This document shows, piece by piece, positions 21,287 through 31,928 of a DNA stretch of 64,000 nucleotides. Source of the DNA: an uncultured Balneolaceae bacterium (lineage in GTDB: Bacteria > Bacteroidota > Rhodothermia > Balneolales > Balneolaceae); contig CAKZLH010000244.1 of assembly GCA_937125285.1 (NCBI GenBank), positions 1 through 64,000 on the forward strand, in the 5' to 3' direction. A program made the position numbers and the translations under genes. The notes under the pieces were generated by a model. It was not told the DNA's origin and searched no databases. It was given only the letters and a program-made list of their open reading frames with translations. Every line of letters begins with the position of its first letter. Positions within the stretch are counted from its first letter, which is position 1.

Positions 21287-24200
21287 TTAGTTTTGTGATT
21301 CATAGATGCGTTTGAGTAACTGGATGGCGTTGGTAATATCTGTTATTTCTTCAAATAAAAAACGGATGGCATCTTCTTTTTGAATCAGTCGGAATCGATC
21401 GTTAGCTACTTCTTTGATCTGTGAAAGCTGCTGTGTAAAGTGAGCTTGTTCATAATAAAAAGAGCCTAATTCAGACTTAGTTTTTGGGCACATACACCAC
21501 ATTTTACCTACACGAAGTGTAATCTTCACAAAATATAATTGCGAAGCATACCATTGTAATTCTCTGGTTTGATACAACCTTACCGCTTCTTCGGGTAAAG
21601 GCCCAAACCGGTCTTTAACTTCATCTTTCCAATCTGTAAGCTGCTCGGGTTTAGTAGCGTTCGCGAGTTTCCGATACAGATTTAACCGCTCTACATTGTC
21701 CATTACATAATGATGAGGTAGAAGGGCTGACTCATCCATTTCTATGGTGGTTTCTGGTGTTTTAGGCTTCGATTTTTCTGTATCAAAAAGATGATTGAAT
21801 TCGGTTTCTTTTAATTCTTGAACCGTTTCATCTAAAATTTTTGTGTAGAGCTCAAAGCCTATGTCATTAATAAAACCACTTTGTTCACCACCTAAGATGT
21901 CGCCTGCTCCTCTAATATCTAAATCCCGCATGGCAATATTAAAACCGGACCCCAGTTCAGAAAATTCTTCAAGTGCAATGAGTCTTTTTCTGGCTTCAGG
22001 AGTTAATAGCTCAATAGGTTTAGTAACTAGATAACAAAAAGCTTTACGATTCGATCGCCCAACCCGACCCCTTAATTGATGAAGCTCCGCCAACCCAAAG
22101 TTTTCGGCATGATTGATGAGTATGGTATTAGCATTACTTATATCTATTCCATTTTCTACGATATTGGTTGACACCAATACATCGAAGCGATGATCATAAA
22201 AATCCCTAATAATCTTTTCTAACTCGGAGGCCTTCATCTGTCCATGCGCATGTCGAACTCTTATCTCGGGTACTAAGCTCCGAATCATATGAGCCATTTC
22301 ATCAATATTTTTGACCCGATTGTGAATGAAGAATACCTGACCTCCCCGCGAGATTTCTTGTATAATAGCATCTTTAATTAGGCCCTCATCAAAAGAGTGA
22401 ATCTCAGTTTCTACGGGTTGTCGGTTAGGGGGTGGGGTAGAAATGATACTTAGGTCTCTAGCTCCCATTAATGAGAACTGAAGGGTACGAGGAATAGGGG
22501 TTGCGGTTAGTGTTAAGACATCTACAGTAGCTTTTAGAGCTTTTAGTTTTTCTTTAGCTGCAACACCAAAACGTTGTTCTTCATCGATAACAATTAACCC
22601 TAGATCTTTAAAAGCCAAATCTTTCGACAAAATACGATGCGTACCAATGAGAATGTCAATATCACCTTTTTCGGCTCCTTCTATGATTGTTTTCTGTTCT
22701 TTGGCACTTTTAAAACGAGACAAGGCTTCAATCTTTACCGGAAAGTCTTTCATTCTCCGTTCAAAAGTCTTGAAATGTTGATCTGCTAATAGAGTAGTGG
22801 GTACTAAAACGGCAACCTGTTTATGATCCATAACCGCTTTGAAAGCCGCACGTATGGCCACTTCTGTTTTCCCAAAACCTACGTCCCCACAAACCAGTCG
22901 GTCCATGGGTTGTTCGCTCATCATATCGGTTTTAACGAGCCTAATGGCTTGGTCTTGATCTACGGTTTCTTCGAATTCGAATCGCGCTTCCATTTCCACT
23001 TGCCAAGGAGTGTCATCAGAATAAGCAAAGGCCTTTTGCATTTTGCGTTTTGCGTAGAGATCAATTAAATCACGCGCAATATCTTTTACTTTAGCTCGTG
23101 TTTGAGCTTTCTTTTTGGCCCATTCACCAGATCCAAGCTTGGTTATCCTTGGTGCAGTCCCCTCTTTAGCAGAATATTTCTGTAACTTGTGAAGGCTACT
23201 TAAATTTACATAGAGAGTAGAGTTTTCCTGATATTCTAGAACAACAACTTCCTGTAAAACTCCTTTTACTTCAATTTTTTTAAACCCAGCAAATTTACCG
23301 ATGCCGTAATCTACGTGAACTACATAATCACCTAGATTTAAATCGTGTATTTCTTTGAATGATATTCCCCCGCTGAAGCGTCGCTTTTTTACTTTAGGGC
23401 GATGATATCGGTTAAATATTTGATGATCGGTGTATACGGCTATGCGAGCATCTTCTAGTATAAAGCCCCTGTGTATGGATTGGGAAAGTAATGCATATTG
23501 GAAGGTGGAAGTAACAGGATCGAGTAATTCCTCAAATCGCTCCACTTGACCTTGATTATCGCAACAGATAGTGAGTTCAATCTTTCGTTCACTTAGCGAT
23601 GTAATATCCTCTTTTAATCGCTGTATAATGCCATTGAAATCGGGTTGGGCCTGTGCATTAAAATCCAAGACTTTAACTTCGGATAGAGGCTCACTAAAGC
23701 CAGCATAACTAATGGAAAGGGCCTTCGATTGTAGTTCTTCCATTAGATTATTACCGCTGTAAAAAAGTTCATGAGGTGATAGGTCATGATCTTTCGGGTT
23801 GAATCGCTCTTCAGCTTCTTTAAATTTCTTTTGGAGTCGTGATCGGATTAAGGTCTCATCCTTCAATAGAAAGTGATAGTGCCCCTGTAAGTAGCTAATA
23901 AAGCTCTGATATTCACGATTGGGATTATGACTGATATCCGGAACAATGTTAATTTTGTCTAAGAAGGCAATACTCCGCTGTGAATCAGCGTCAAATTCTC
24001 GAATGCTTTCAATTTCATCACCAAAGAATTCTAATCGGATTGGGTATTCTCCAGCATAGGGAAAGATATCAACAATACCACCTCTAATGGCCATTTCACC
24101 TGGTTCATCTACAAATCGGACTCTTCTATAGCCATGATCAACCAAATGAGTTTCTACGTCTTGAAAGTCATATTCTTTGTTTTTTTCTAATAATAATTGA

Positions 24201-24646
24201 CCTGCTTGGAAGGACTCAGGATGTTGTATCTGATCAAAAAGTGAATCAGCAGAACAGAGTATAATAGATAATTCTTTATCCAGGACTTGCTGTAAAAGTT
24301 CTGTTCGCTGAATCAGAACAGAAGAATCACTAATGATATCTTTATCATAGGGCCTTCGATTAAAGGCAGGAAAACTTTTGAATGATGTTATACCACACTC
24401 ACTTAAATCACTGGCTATGAATTGAAGTTCTTCTTCGGTTTCACAAACTACGACCAAAGAATGTTTAGCATTGTGTAAGGCAATGAGGTAGGAAAGTAGA
24501 GAACCCGTAATTCTTTTTAGATGAAGCTGTAAGGGTGAATCGATGGTGGTATTCGATTCAGTATTTCTTAATTCCGAATGGAATGCTTTGACGGTAGATA
24601 CATTTCCAATTTTTTTTAATAACTCTGCCACTTGATGATAAGGCAT
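21287..24646 (-). CDS. mfd: Transcription-repair coupling factor
   Basis: UvrB-like N-terminus, RNAP-interacting region (LGDYVVHVDYGIGKFAGF), helicase motifs GDVGFGKTEVAIRAAF, DEEQRFGV, TATPIPRTL, QLRGRVGR. Confidence 0.97.
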   Translation of the reverse strand: MPYHQVAELLKKIGNVSTVKAFHSELRNTESNTTIDSPLQLHLKRITGSLLSYLIALHNAKHSLVVVCETEEELQFIASDLSECGITSFKSFPAFNRRPYDKDIISDSSVLIQRTELLQQVLDKELSIILCSADSLFDQIQHPESFQAGQLLLEKNKEYDFQDVETHLVDHGYRRVRFVDEPGEMAIRGGIVDIFPYAGEYPIRLEFFGDEIESIREFDADSQRSIAFLDKINIVPDISHNPNREYQSFISYLQGHYHFLLKDETLIRSRLQKKFKEAEERFNPKDHDLSPHELFYSGNNLMEELQSKALSISYAGFSEPLSEVKVLDFNAQAQPDFNGIIQRLKEDITSLSERKIELTICCDNQGQVERFEELLDPVTSTFQYALLSQSIHRGFILEDARIAVYTDHQIFNRYHRPKVKKRRFSGGISFKEIHDLNLGDYVVHVDYGIGKFAGFKKIEVKGVLQEVVVLEYQENSTLYVNLSSLHKLQKYSAKEGTAPRITKLGSGEWAKKKAQTRAKVKDIARDLIDLYAKRKMQKAFAYSDDTPWQVEMEARFEFEETVDQDQAIRLVKTDMMSEQPMDRLVCGDVGFGKTEVAIRAAFKAVMDHKQVAVLVPTTLLADQHFKTFERRMKDFPVKIEALSRFKSAKEQKTIIEGAEKGDIDILIGTHRILSKDLAFKDLGLIVIDEEQRFGVAAKEKLKALKATVDVLTLTATPIPRTLQFSLMGARDLSIISTPPPNRQPVETEIHSFDEGLIKDAIIQEISRGGQVFFIHNRVKNIDEMAHMIRSLVPEIRVRHAHGQMKASELEKIIRDFYDHRFDVLVSTNIVENGIDISNANTILINHAENFGLAELHQLRGRVGRSNRKAFCYLVTKPIELLTPEARKRLIALEEFSELGSGFNIAMRDLDIRGAGDILGGEQSGFINDIGFELYTKILDETVQELKETEFNHLFDTEKSKPKTPETTIEMDESALLPHHYVMDNVERLNLYRKLANATKPEQLTDWKDEVKDRFGPLPEEAVRLYQTRELQWYASQLYFVKITLRVGKMWCMCPKTKSELGSFYYEQAHFTQQLSQIKEVANDRFRLIQKEDAIRFLFEEITDITNAIQLLKRIYESQN
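23793..23803 (-). repeat. TTCAACCCGAA 11-mer, copy 4 (minus)
   Basis: TTCGGGTTGAA on + strand, inside mfd (F-N-P-K frame). Confidence 0.9.
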
Positions 24647-25647
24647 TAGGAAATCTCTATGATGGTTTTTAATAGCATATGTTTAAATGCATAATAGAGA
24701 CTTAGAAAGAGTAGACTAAATCCAAGATACATAGGGTATAAGTCGGTGTAATCAGTGTAGATGATTTCTTCTACTTTTGTTCGTTCTAATTCATCAATTT
24801 CCGCATAAATACTCACTAATTCCTGTGTATCCGTAGCTCTGTAATATTTACCCCCCGTTAATTGGGCAACTTTTTTAAGCATATCTTCATCAATATCGAC
24901 TTGAATATTTCGATACCGTCTACCGAAAATTGGATCATCTACAGGATAGGGAGCGGTTCCTCGAGTACCCGCTCCAATGGTGTATATCTTAATGTCATAG
25001 GCTAGAGCTAAATCAGCTGCGGTCACAGGATCTATTTCACCAGCGTTGTTTTGCCCATCCGTGAGCAGTATGATGACTTTACTTTTTGCCTCACTGTCTT
25101 TTAGCCTATTTACAGAGGTTGCAATACCCATTCCAATAGCGGTTCCATCTTGAATAACCCCCATTTCAACCTCTTCAATAAGTTCCTTGAGTAAGCGATA
25201 ATCTAGCGTAGGGGGGCAAACAGTAAAACTTTGCATAGCAAATGAAACCAATCCAATTCGATCCGAAAGTCTTTGATCAATAAAATCTTTCGCCACCATG
25301 CGGGCCGCTTCAAACCTATTAGGCTTTAAATCCTCAGCTTTCATAGATGATGAAATATCCAGTGCCATTACAATATCGATTCCTTCTGCATTTCGCTCGA
25401 CCGTAGTGAGTTGTTCTTGAGGTCGGGCCAAAGCTAGAATCAGAAAACTAAGGCCTAGTAAAAAAAAGAGTTGCTCTGCCCAGTGTAGGTGCTGTTTATA
25501 ATTGCCCGGTAATTGTTCAAAATCCTCTGTATCTGAATAGAGTAGGGCAGGTTTTTTATTTTTGAAGTGGATGTAAAGATATCGTGCAATAATTAAGGGT
25601 AAAGTAGCAAAGGCCCAAAACCATTCGGGATTAGCGAATTCAATCAT
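24646..25647 (-). CDS. VWA-domain membrane protein (BatA-like)
   Basis: MIDAS motif DISSSMKAEDLKPNR; terminal TM helices; adjacent BatD-like gene. Confidence 0.88.
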   Translation of the reverse strand: MIEFANPEWFWAFATLPLIIARYLYIHFKNKKPALLYSDTEDFEQLPGNYKQHLHWAEQLFFLLGLSFLILALARPQEQLTTVERNAEGIDIVMALDISSSMKAEDLKPNRFEAARMVAKDFIDQRLSDRIGLVSFAMQSFTVCPPTLDYRLLKELIEEVEMGVIQDGTAIGMGIATSVNRLKDSEAKSKVIILLTDGQNNAGEIDPVTAADLALAYDIKIYTIGAGTRGTAPYPVDDPIFGRRYRNIQVDIDEDMLKKVAQLTGGKYYRATDTQELVSIYAEIDELERTKVEEIIYTDYTDLYPMYLGFSLLFLSLYYAFKHMLLKTIIEIS

Positions 25648-26693
25648 GATCTTGACTCCTGATGTAACCCATGGCTATGAAGAAAATCATCTTCATGAGA
25701 CTGCAATCTACGAGCATGCTTACCTTCGGCTTCATGATAAAAAGAATAAGCGTTATCTAGCATATTCAAAAGATTTTCAATGGGAGGTATGTACTTAGCA
25801 AATTTGACTCTATCGGCTTCCCTTAAAATTATTTGAACTAATTCTACAAGAGCTAATGGCTCACCTATACGTTGTAAATAATCCAATAGTTCCCTTGATG
25901 TAGACTCTAAGGCTGGAAAAGGATATAAATCCTCATAATAGGCGCGAATAGCATCACTAATAGCGCTAACATATTGCTTAATACCCTCCTTGCTTGTGGG
26001 CTTATCTTGATTCTTGATAGATTCGAGTTCCGAAAGTAGCTGATTAAGAGGGGAATGATAAGTGGGTATGACAACCGGAATTTGTTCGATTGCATCTTCG
26101 GTGTTTCGATTTTTGTAGTATCGGTAGCCTACTAAGAGAGCTAATAGAATGAGCCCAATAATAACATATATCCATGGATTGCTAAACTCATAAATATTCT
26201 TAAGTGGTTTAAATGAAGCCGAGTCAGTAGCGGCATCATAGCTATCTAAAACAGAGGAGAAAGTAAGACTAATTGGAGGTGCAACAAGTGCAATAGTATC
26301 GTTTGGTTGCAGGTATAGAACCGTTAAATCGTCAAGTTCAACATCTTGATTACCAAAGTATTGCAAAGTATATATGACGCTATCTTTAGATGCGCTAGAA
26401 CCAGAAGTTGTACTTAATAGGTGAAGAGTGTTAGGAAAGGCAGAAGAGTCGGGGAATACAAGTTGCACCTCTTCGTATTTGGTAGCTACTAAGGTTAGTT
26501 CAAAGGGTACTCCTACAGAAATTTGATTCGTAGAACCATAACTGCTAACCAAATGGTTACTTTGCTGTTCATTTTGATTACCTAAATAGTAGACATAGTC
26601 TGCTGCTTTTATTGGTTGAACCATATAAAGAAGTAAACAAATTATAAAAGCAAAAAAACGGTATCTTAGTCGCTTAATTCTCATTAAAACCAT
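25644..26693 (-). CDS. Exported single-TM protein, BatD-like
   Basis: Signal peptide, extracellular beta-rich region, single TM (IYVIIGLILLALLVGYRYY), 4 bp overlap with the BatA-like VWA gene. Confidence 0.6.
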   Translation of the reverse strand: MVLMRIKRLRYRFFAFIICLLLYMVQPIKAADYVYYLGNQNEQQSNHLVSSYGSTNQISVGVPFELTLVATKYEEVQLVFPDSSAFPNTLHLLSTTSGSSASKDSVIYTLQYFGNQDVELDDLTVLYLQPNDTIALVAPPISLTFSSVLDSYDAATDSASFKPLKNIYEFSNPWIYVIIGLILLALLVGYRYYKNRNTEDAIEQIPVVIPTYHSPLNQLLSELESIKNQDKPTSKEGIKQYVSAISDAIRAYYEDLYPFPALESTSRELLDYLQRIGEPLALVELVQIILREADRVKFAKYIPPIENLLNMLDNAYSFYHEAEGKHARRLQSHEDDFLHSHGLHQESRS

Positions 26694-26774
26694 TAATTTT
26701 TAGCACTTCAAAATAAGAACATTGCTGAAAAATAATGGAATATTTTGTATCAACTTTAGGTTTCAGTAGTTTAG

Positions 26775-28121
26775 TTGAGAATTCAGTTTTACCCTAACCA
26801 TTTGCAAAAGAATCATAAAATAAAGCTAAAGTCTTTTTGCTTTAGATGCGTGTATTTAGCCGCTTTATTGGCAAGTTTAACGTTTTCTTGCTTCCAACAA
26901 GATCCTATTCTTCAGAAGCCTCTCACTATTGCAACGGAAATAGCAGAGCAGTACCCTCTAGATGCCTTCGGATACCCCACAAGTGTTGGTCACATCAAAA
27001 GGGATGTAATTCAACCAAATGAAAGTTTATATGCTTTATTAGAGGAGATGGGTATGCCTAGAGATTCTATTTATCAGGTTTCTAGAATGTTAAATAGAAA
27101 CTTTGGTTTTAGATTCGTTAAAGAAAATCAGGTGTTTTTCCGTTACGAAAAAAAAACGCCTTCATTGGGTAAGAAATACGCTCCAATTCTAATATTGATG
27201 GAATCAAATGTTCGGTACCTGAAAATTGATTGGCAAAACAATCTATTGGTTGAAGCCTCTTCTAAACCCATTGAAATACGATTACGACAAGTTGAGGGCA
27301 TTATATCATCATCCCTCTACGAGTCCTTAATTAGTCAAGGCCATTCAACAGGAGTAGGTATTGAGTTAAGTGAATTATTTGCATGGCAAATAGATTTTTT
27401 CACCCTTTATAAGGGTGATCGATATCGAGCTATATATGAGGAATTTATCTCCGATGGTGAAGTCGTAGGTGTAGGACGTGTGATTGCCGCTGAATTTATC
27501 CATCAAAATAGACGGTTTGAAGCCTATTATTATTCCGATGAGCAACAACAAGGATACTATGATGCGGATGGGAATGGTATTCAAAAAGCACTTTTGAAAG
27601 CCCCCTTTACTTACAATCAGCGTATTAGTTCTAGTTTTAATTACAACAGATTTCATCCAGTGCTAAAACAGCGGGTGCCACACACTGGTACCGATTATGC
27701 TGCTCCACTAGGTACACCTGTTATTGCTGTTGGTGATGGAGTGGTTACCGAATCTCGCTATCGTGGTGTCAACGGAAATATTGTACAGATTCAGCATAAC
27801 GGTATGTATCGAACGGCTTATTTACACTTAAATGGTTTTGGGCCAGGTATTAGGAAAGGGGTAGAGGTAAAACAAGGGCAAGTTATCGGATATGTGGGAA
27901 GAACAGGGAGAGTTACTGGCGTTCATTTGCATTATACTCTCTACAAAAACAATGTACCCGTGAATTCTGTTCAAATTGATTTGCCATCGCAAGAATCCAT
28001 TAAAGATAGTTCTAGAGATAGCTTTGCACTAGAAGTTCAAAAATTGAGTTACTTATTGAGTCAGGGTGGAATAGTTATGGCGATTAATAACGATTTAAAC
28101 GCCGGCGGAAAAAGCTCATAA
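26775..28121 (+). CDS. M23 family metallopeptidase (MepM/NlpD-like)
   Basis: HTGTDYAAPLGTPVIAVGDGVV, GNIVQIQHNGMYRTAYLHLNGF, GVHLHYTLY. Confidence 0.93.
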   Translation: MRIQFYPNHLQKNHKIKLKSFCFRCVYLAALLASLTFSCFQQDPILQKPLTIATEIAEQYPLDAFGYPTSVGHIKRDVIQPNESLYALLEEMGMPRDSIYQVSRMLNRNFGFRFVKENQVFFRYEKKTPSLGKKYAPILILMESNVRYLKIDWQNNLLVEASSKPIEIRLRQVEGIISSSLYESLISQGHSTGVGIELSELFAWQIDFFTLYKGDRYRAIYEEFISDGEVVGVGRVIAAEFIHQNRRFEAYYYSDEQQQGYYDADGNGIQKALLKAPFTYNQRISSSFNYNRFHPVLKQRVPHTGTDYAAPLGTPVIAVGDGVVTESRYRGVNGNIVQIQHNGMYRTAYLHLNGFGPGIRKGVEVKQGQVIGYVGRTGRVTGVHLHYTLYKNNVPVNSVQIDLPSQESIKDSSRDSFALEVQKLSYLLSQGGIVMAINNDLNAGGKSS

Positions 28122-28959
28122 GCGGCTGTACATAGGATTCATTCGTATTTACTACAATGCTATCCATTTGCAGCTTAATCATTTGCTTATCAAAAGCTTC
28201 ATAGCGTTCTTTACGCCTTAATTTTATGGCGGATCGGACCGTTTTACTTGATGTATCAACGAGCACGTGCTGTCCCTTTTCTGCATCATATAACGGTAAA
28301 AGTCCTAGGTTTGGAAGTTCTTCTTCAAAAGGATGCCTCACATGTAGATTTACGAGGTCATGCTTTTGGTTGGTAATCTTTAAGGCTGTTTCATAGGATT
28401 GATCTTGAAAATCAGAAGCTAAAACTACAATCGATCTTCTATTGAGCAATCGGTTCACATAGTTAAGAGCGTTACTTAGATCGGTACCCTTTCCTTTGGG
28501 CTGAGTAGTATAAAGCTCTCGGATAATGCGGAGTACATGCTTTTTTCCCTTTTTTGGGGGCACTACTTTTTCAATGTCATCACTGAAGAGTATTAAGCCT
28601 ACTTTATCTCCATTCTGAATAGCGCTAAAAGCAAGAACCGCACAAATTTCAATGGCTAATTCAGATTTTGAGTATTGCAGGGTGCCTAATTTCCCACTAT
28701 TGGAAATATCTACACAAAGCATAAGAGTTTGCTCACGCTCTTCTTCAAATATTTTGATGAAGGGTTCACCTGTTCGTGCCGTTACATTCCAATCAATTTG
28801 CCGTATATCGTCCCCATAGGAGTAAGATCTTACTTCCGAAAAAGCCATACCACGGCCTTTAAATGCCGACTGATATTCTCCACCAAATAGATTGTTTACC
28901 AATCCTTTGGTTTGAATCTCGAGTTTGCGAATCTTTTTTAAAACTTCTTTTGAAATCAT
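28084..28959 (-). CDS. DUF58 domain-containing protein
   Basis: GRGMAFSEVRSYSYGDDIRQIDWNVTARTGEPFIKIFEEEREQTLMLCVDIS. Confidence 0.92.
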   Translation of the reverse strand: MISKEVLKKIRKLEIQTKGLVNNLFGGEYQSAFKGRGMAFSEVRSYSYGDDIRQIDWNVTARTGEPFIKIFEEEREQTLMLCVDISNSGKLGTLQYSKSELAIEICAVLAFSAIQNGDKVGLILFSDDIEKVVPPKKGKKHVLRIIRELYTTQPKGKGTDLSNALNYVNRLLNRRSIVVLASDFQDQSYETALKITNQKHDLVNLHVRHPFEEELPNLGLLPLYDAEKGQHVLVDTSSKTVRSAIKLRRKERYEAFDKQMIKLQMDSIVVNTNESYVQPLMSFFRRRLNRY

Positions 28960-29039
28960 AGGAATAACCGTTATCCAATGGTAGAAATTATTATGTTTAG
29001 ATGCATTGAAAAATCACCTGTTACGTATTTTATCCACAC

Positions 29040-29768
29040 ATGAGTCTGGAATATTCTAGGGCAATTATTTTACGGTGTATAGATTATCAAGAGTCTAGTA
29101 AGATTATAACCGTACTCACGCGAGAGCAGGGGAAATTCGCGCTAATGGCGCGTGGGGCTAAAAAACACAAAAGCCCATTTGCTGCGGTATTAGAACCTGG
29201 CAATCTATTAGATATTGGTTATGTATATAAAAGCAGTCGTAACGTTCAAGATTTGCGCTCTGTCGATACGGTACATTTGGTGGATACATTACGAACTCGA
29301 ATTGATGCATGGTATTTACTGTTTGAAATTTTAGATCGTGTGAATCTCTTAATCCATGAACACGAGAACAATGAATGGATATTTCAACTACTGGAACAAT
29401 TTCTACCATGGTTTACAAAACAGCAAAAAACTTATTACAATGTCTTACCGTACCTACTCATTCGGTTCACTCAGTCTACAGGTATCGATTTACAAGAGGA
29501 ATTATCGGAAGAAACTACTCGTTCATTCTTACATATTCCAACTGGCACGCTAACCGACCATGAGTTAGACGGTGGGAGATTTGAGTTTAATCAAGTTCAA
29601 ACAGAGTTTGTTAGGTCGGTTTTACACGGTTCCTCAAAGAAATATTTGGATCAACCATTAAGTAAATCGGAATACATTGAACTGGTACAACATTTAGACT
29701 CCTATTTTCATTATCATATTGAGGGTTATCATCCACAGAAGTCTCAAACTTTCTTTGAATTGATTTAA
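29040..29768 (+). CDS. recO: DNA repair protein RecO
   Basis: RAIILRCIDYQESSKIITVLTREQGKFALMARGAKKHKSP N-terminal OB fold. Confidence 0.9.
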   Translation: MSLEYSRAIILRCIDYQESSKIITVLTREQGKFALMARGAKKHKSPFAAVLEPGNLLDIGYVYKSSRNVQDLRSVDTVHLVDTLRTRIDAWYLLFEILDRVNLLIHEHENNEWIFQLLEQFLPWFTKQQKTYYNVLPYLLIRFTQSTGIDLQEELSEETTRSFLHIPTGTLTDHELDGGRFEFNQVQTEFVRSVLHGSSKKYLDQPLSKSEYIELVQHLDSYFHYHIEGYHPQKSQTFFELI

Positions 29769-29778
29769 GAATTATTAC

Positions 29779-31329
29779 ATGTCTACCAATCGTTATCTAA
29801 CATATGTACTGTTGTTGCTAATTGGATTAACCATAGGATTTTTATGGGATGGTTATATGGATAGAAACCAACTCAATACCAATGATTCTCTCAAGTTTAC
29901 AACCATCAGTAAAAGTGACAGCAGCTTTATAGACGAATCCGTCTTATTGGAACTAGGTGAACGGTTTTTATTCCGGAAAGTAGCCGACGAAATAACACCT
30001 TCAGTAGTGTATATAGAAACTTTGGTACCTGTAGAATTGCCCCAGGACGGGAATCATGATTTTTCTGATGAATTTTGGAATCGATTTTTACCAAGAAGTG
30101 CTAGAAGTGTCGGCTCAGGTGTAATTATTAGCTCAGACGGGTACATCTTAACCAATCATCATGTGATTGAAGGGGCACAGTCCGATGGCATAGAAGTTGT
30201 TTTAAATGATAAAAGAGCTTACGCCGCTCAGATTATTGGCTCGGATCCAAGTACAGACTTGGCGGTAATTAAAATCGATGCTGTGAATTTACCCTCTGCC
30301 ATCATTGGTAATTCTGATTTGGTCCAAGTAGGAGAGTGGGTGATGGCTGTGGGTAATCCGTTCCGCTTGAGAGCTACGGTAACAGCAGGTATAATTAGTG
30401 CTTTGGGACGTGATGTCCAAATCATAGATGATCGCATGAGAATCGAGAGTTTTATTCAAACCGATGCCGCAATAAATAAAGGTAACAGTGGAGGAGCACT
30501 GGTGAACACAAGTGGCCAACTCATTGGTATTAATACAGCAATAGCTTCACAGAGTGGTAGCTATCAAGGATATGGTTTTGCTGTACCTAGCAATTTAGCC
30601 ACCAAAGTAGCTTCTGATATCATCACATACGGTAAGGTGCGAAGACCTTTGTTGGGGGTTCAAATACAATCGGTAGATTACAATAGGGCCGTGACATTGG
30701 GATTGCCTGAAGTGGTGGGTGTTGAAATTATTGCCTTAAATCCTGGAGGTGCGGCACAACTTGCGGGTATTATGAAAGGGGATGTGGTCCTCAGTGTAGA
30801 TGACTTTCCGGTAAATGCATCTAATGCTCTACAGGAGCGTATTGCGTTAAAATCACCAGGAAGTGAAACAAAATTGCACATTTGGAGAAATAACGAAGTT
30901 ATTACTATTAGGGTTGAATTAGATGAACTATCCCTTGTTGCACAAGTCAATGATGAGATAGATGCTTTAGATCAGTTTTTGGGTAATGAAACGGATGAAC
31001 CCAATTTGACCGAAAACCCAAGAGATGATGGTACTGGGCAGGTATGGTTGAATACCCCATTTGGCTTTGAAATTAACGGCCTTTCTACTCCAGAAGATCC
31101 CTCAATGTACGACTGGTATGTCGCAGGTATACAACAAGACTCCGAAGCTTACAAAAGGGGATTAAGAAATGGTGATCAATTGTTACGCATCGATCGCCAA
31201 CGTATACTAACGCCAATGGACTTGCAGCGATACTTGCAAAACTCTCTCAAAAACTCATATTCCGTATTATTGGAATGCATAACGGAAGATAATGAGAAAA
31301 AATTTAGCTACTTCTCTTTTAATAAATAA
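29779..31329 (+). CDS. HtrA/DegP-like trypsin protease with PDZ domains
   Basis: GSGVIISSDGYILTNHHVIEGA, DPSTDLAVIKI, NKGNSGGALVNTSGQLIGINTAI. Confidence 0.94.
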   Translation: MSTNRYLTYVLLLLIGLTIGFLWDGYMDRNQLNTNDSLKFTTISKSDSSFIDESVLLELGERFLFRKVADEITPSVVYIETLVPVELPQDGNHDFSDEFWNRFLPRSARSVGSGVIISSDGYILTNHHVIEGAQSDGIEVVLNDKRAYAAQIIGSDPSTDLAVIKIDAVNLPSAIIGNSDLVQVGEWVMAVGNPFRLRATVTAGIISALGRDVQIIDDRMRIESFIQTDAAINKGNSGGALVNTSGQLIGINTAIASQSGSYQGYGFAVPSNLATKVASDIITYGKVRRPLLGVQIQSVDYNRAVTLGLPEVVGVEIIALNPGGAAQLAGIMKGDVVLSVDDFPVNASNALQERIALKSPGSETKLHIWRNNEVITIRVELDELSLVAQVNDEIDALDQFLGNETDEPNLTENPRDDGTGQVWLNTPFGFEINGLSTPEDPSMYDWYVAGIQQDSEAYKRGLRNGDQLLRIDRQRILTPMDLQRYLQNSLKNSYSVLLECITEDNEKKFSYFSFNK

Positions 31330-31333
31330 GAAC

Positions 31334-31852
31334 ATGAACTATTTAAAATCTATCATTGGACTCTTGTTGCTAAGTGTACTGATGTTGTTTTGTGCACCGT
31401 CCAATGAATTAACCAGCGATAATAATCAGAGTCCATTCATACCTAATTGGTATAGCGCAGATGGGTACGCAAGTGACTCAACAACCGTTTCTTATTTTTA
31501 TGTTTCGCAGTCAGTAGATTCTTTGTCATCCATTGAAATGGCAAAAAAAGTAGCAGAAGTTGAGTTGATAAATAATATAGACGATCGGGTAGAGGCCTAT
31601 AGAAGATTGCAAAATGAGTCCGAATTATGGCAAAGTACCGATAGTATTCGGCAGCTTAGAATGGCGATAATTCAGCTCTTAGGTCGTTCTGAAATGGTTC
31701 ATTCAGTCACTCAAAAAGAAGGGCGATACTATAAAAATTATATACAGATATCCATATCGAAGAATTCCATCATGAGCCAATTACTCGACTCAACAACGCT
31801 TGATTCTAAGATAGCTGCCGATGTCATGAGTGAACTATTAGATACTTTGTAG
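31334..31852 (+). CDS. Putative lipoprotein of unknown function
   Basis: Start re-assigned from 31292 to MNYLKSIIGLLLLSVLMLFC|APSNE (signal peptide with lipobox-like Cys), avoiding overlap with the HtrA gene. Confidence 0.65.
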   Translation: MNYLKSIIGLLLLSVLMLFCAPSNELTSDNNQSPFIPNWYSADGYASDSTTVSYFYVSQSVDSLSSIEMAKKVAEVELINNIDDRVEAYRRLQNESELWQSTDSIRQLRMAIIQLLGRSEMVHSVTQKEGRYYKNYIQISISKNSIMSQLLDSTTLDSKIAADVMSELLDTL

Positions 31853-31928
31853 TTTTTACAATTTTAAACGAATCAGCAGTGATTTTACTCGTTACTTCAA
31901 AAATTAACTTAACCTTTACATGTGTACT

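Noticed and set aside
3100-22078. Additional CGGGTTGA/CAACCCGA 8-mer cores (near 3100, 12150, 22069)
   Set aside because: They lack the TTC...A edges of the 11-mer; such 8-mers are expected about twice by chance in this window, so they were not counted.
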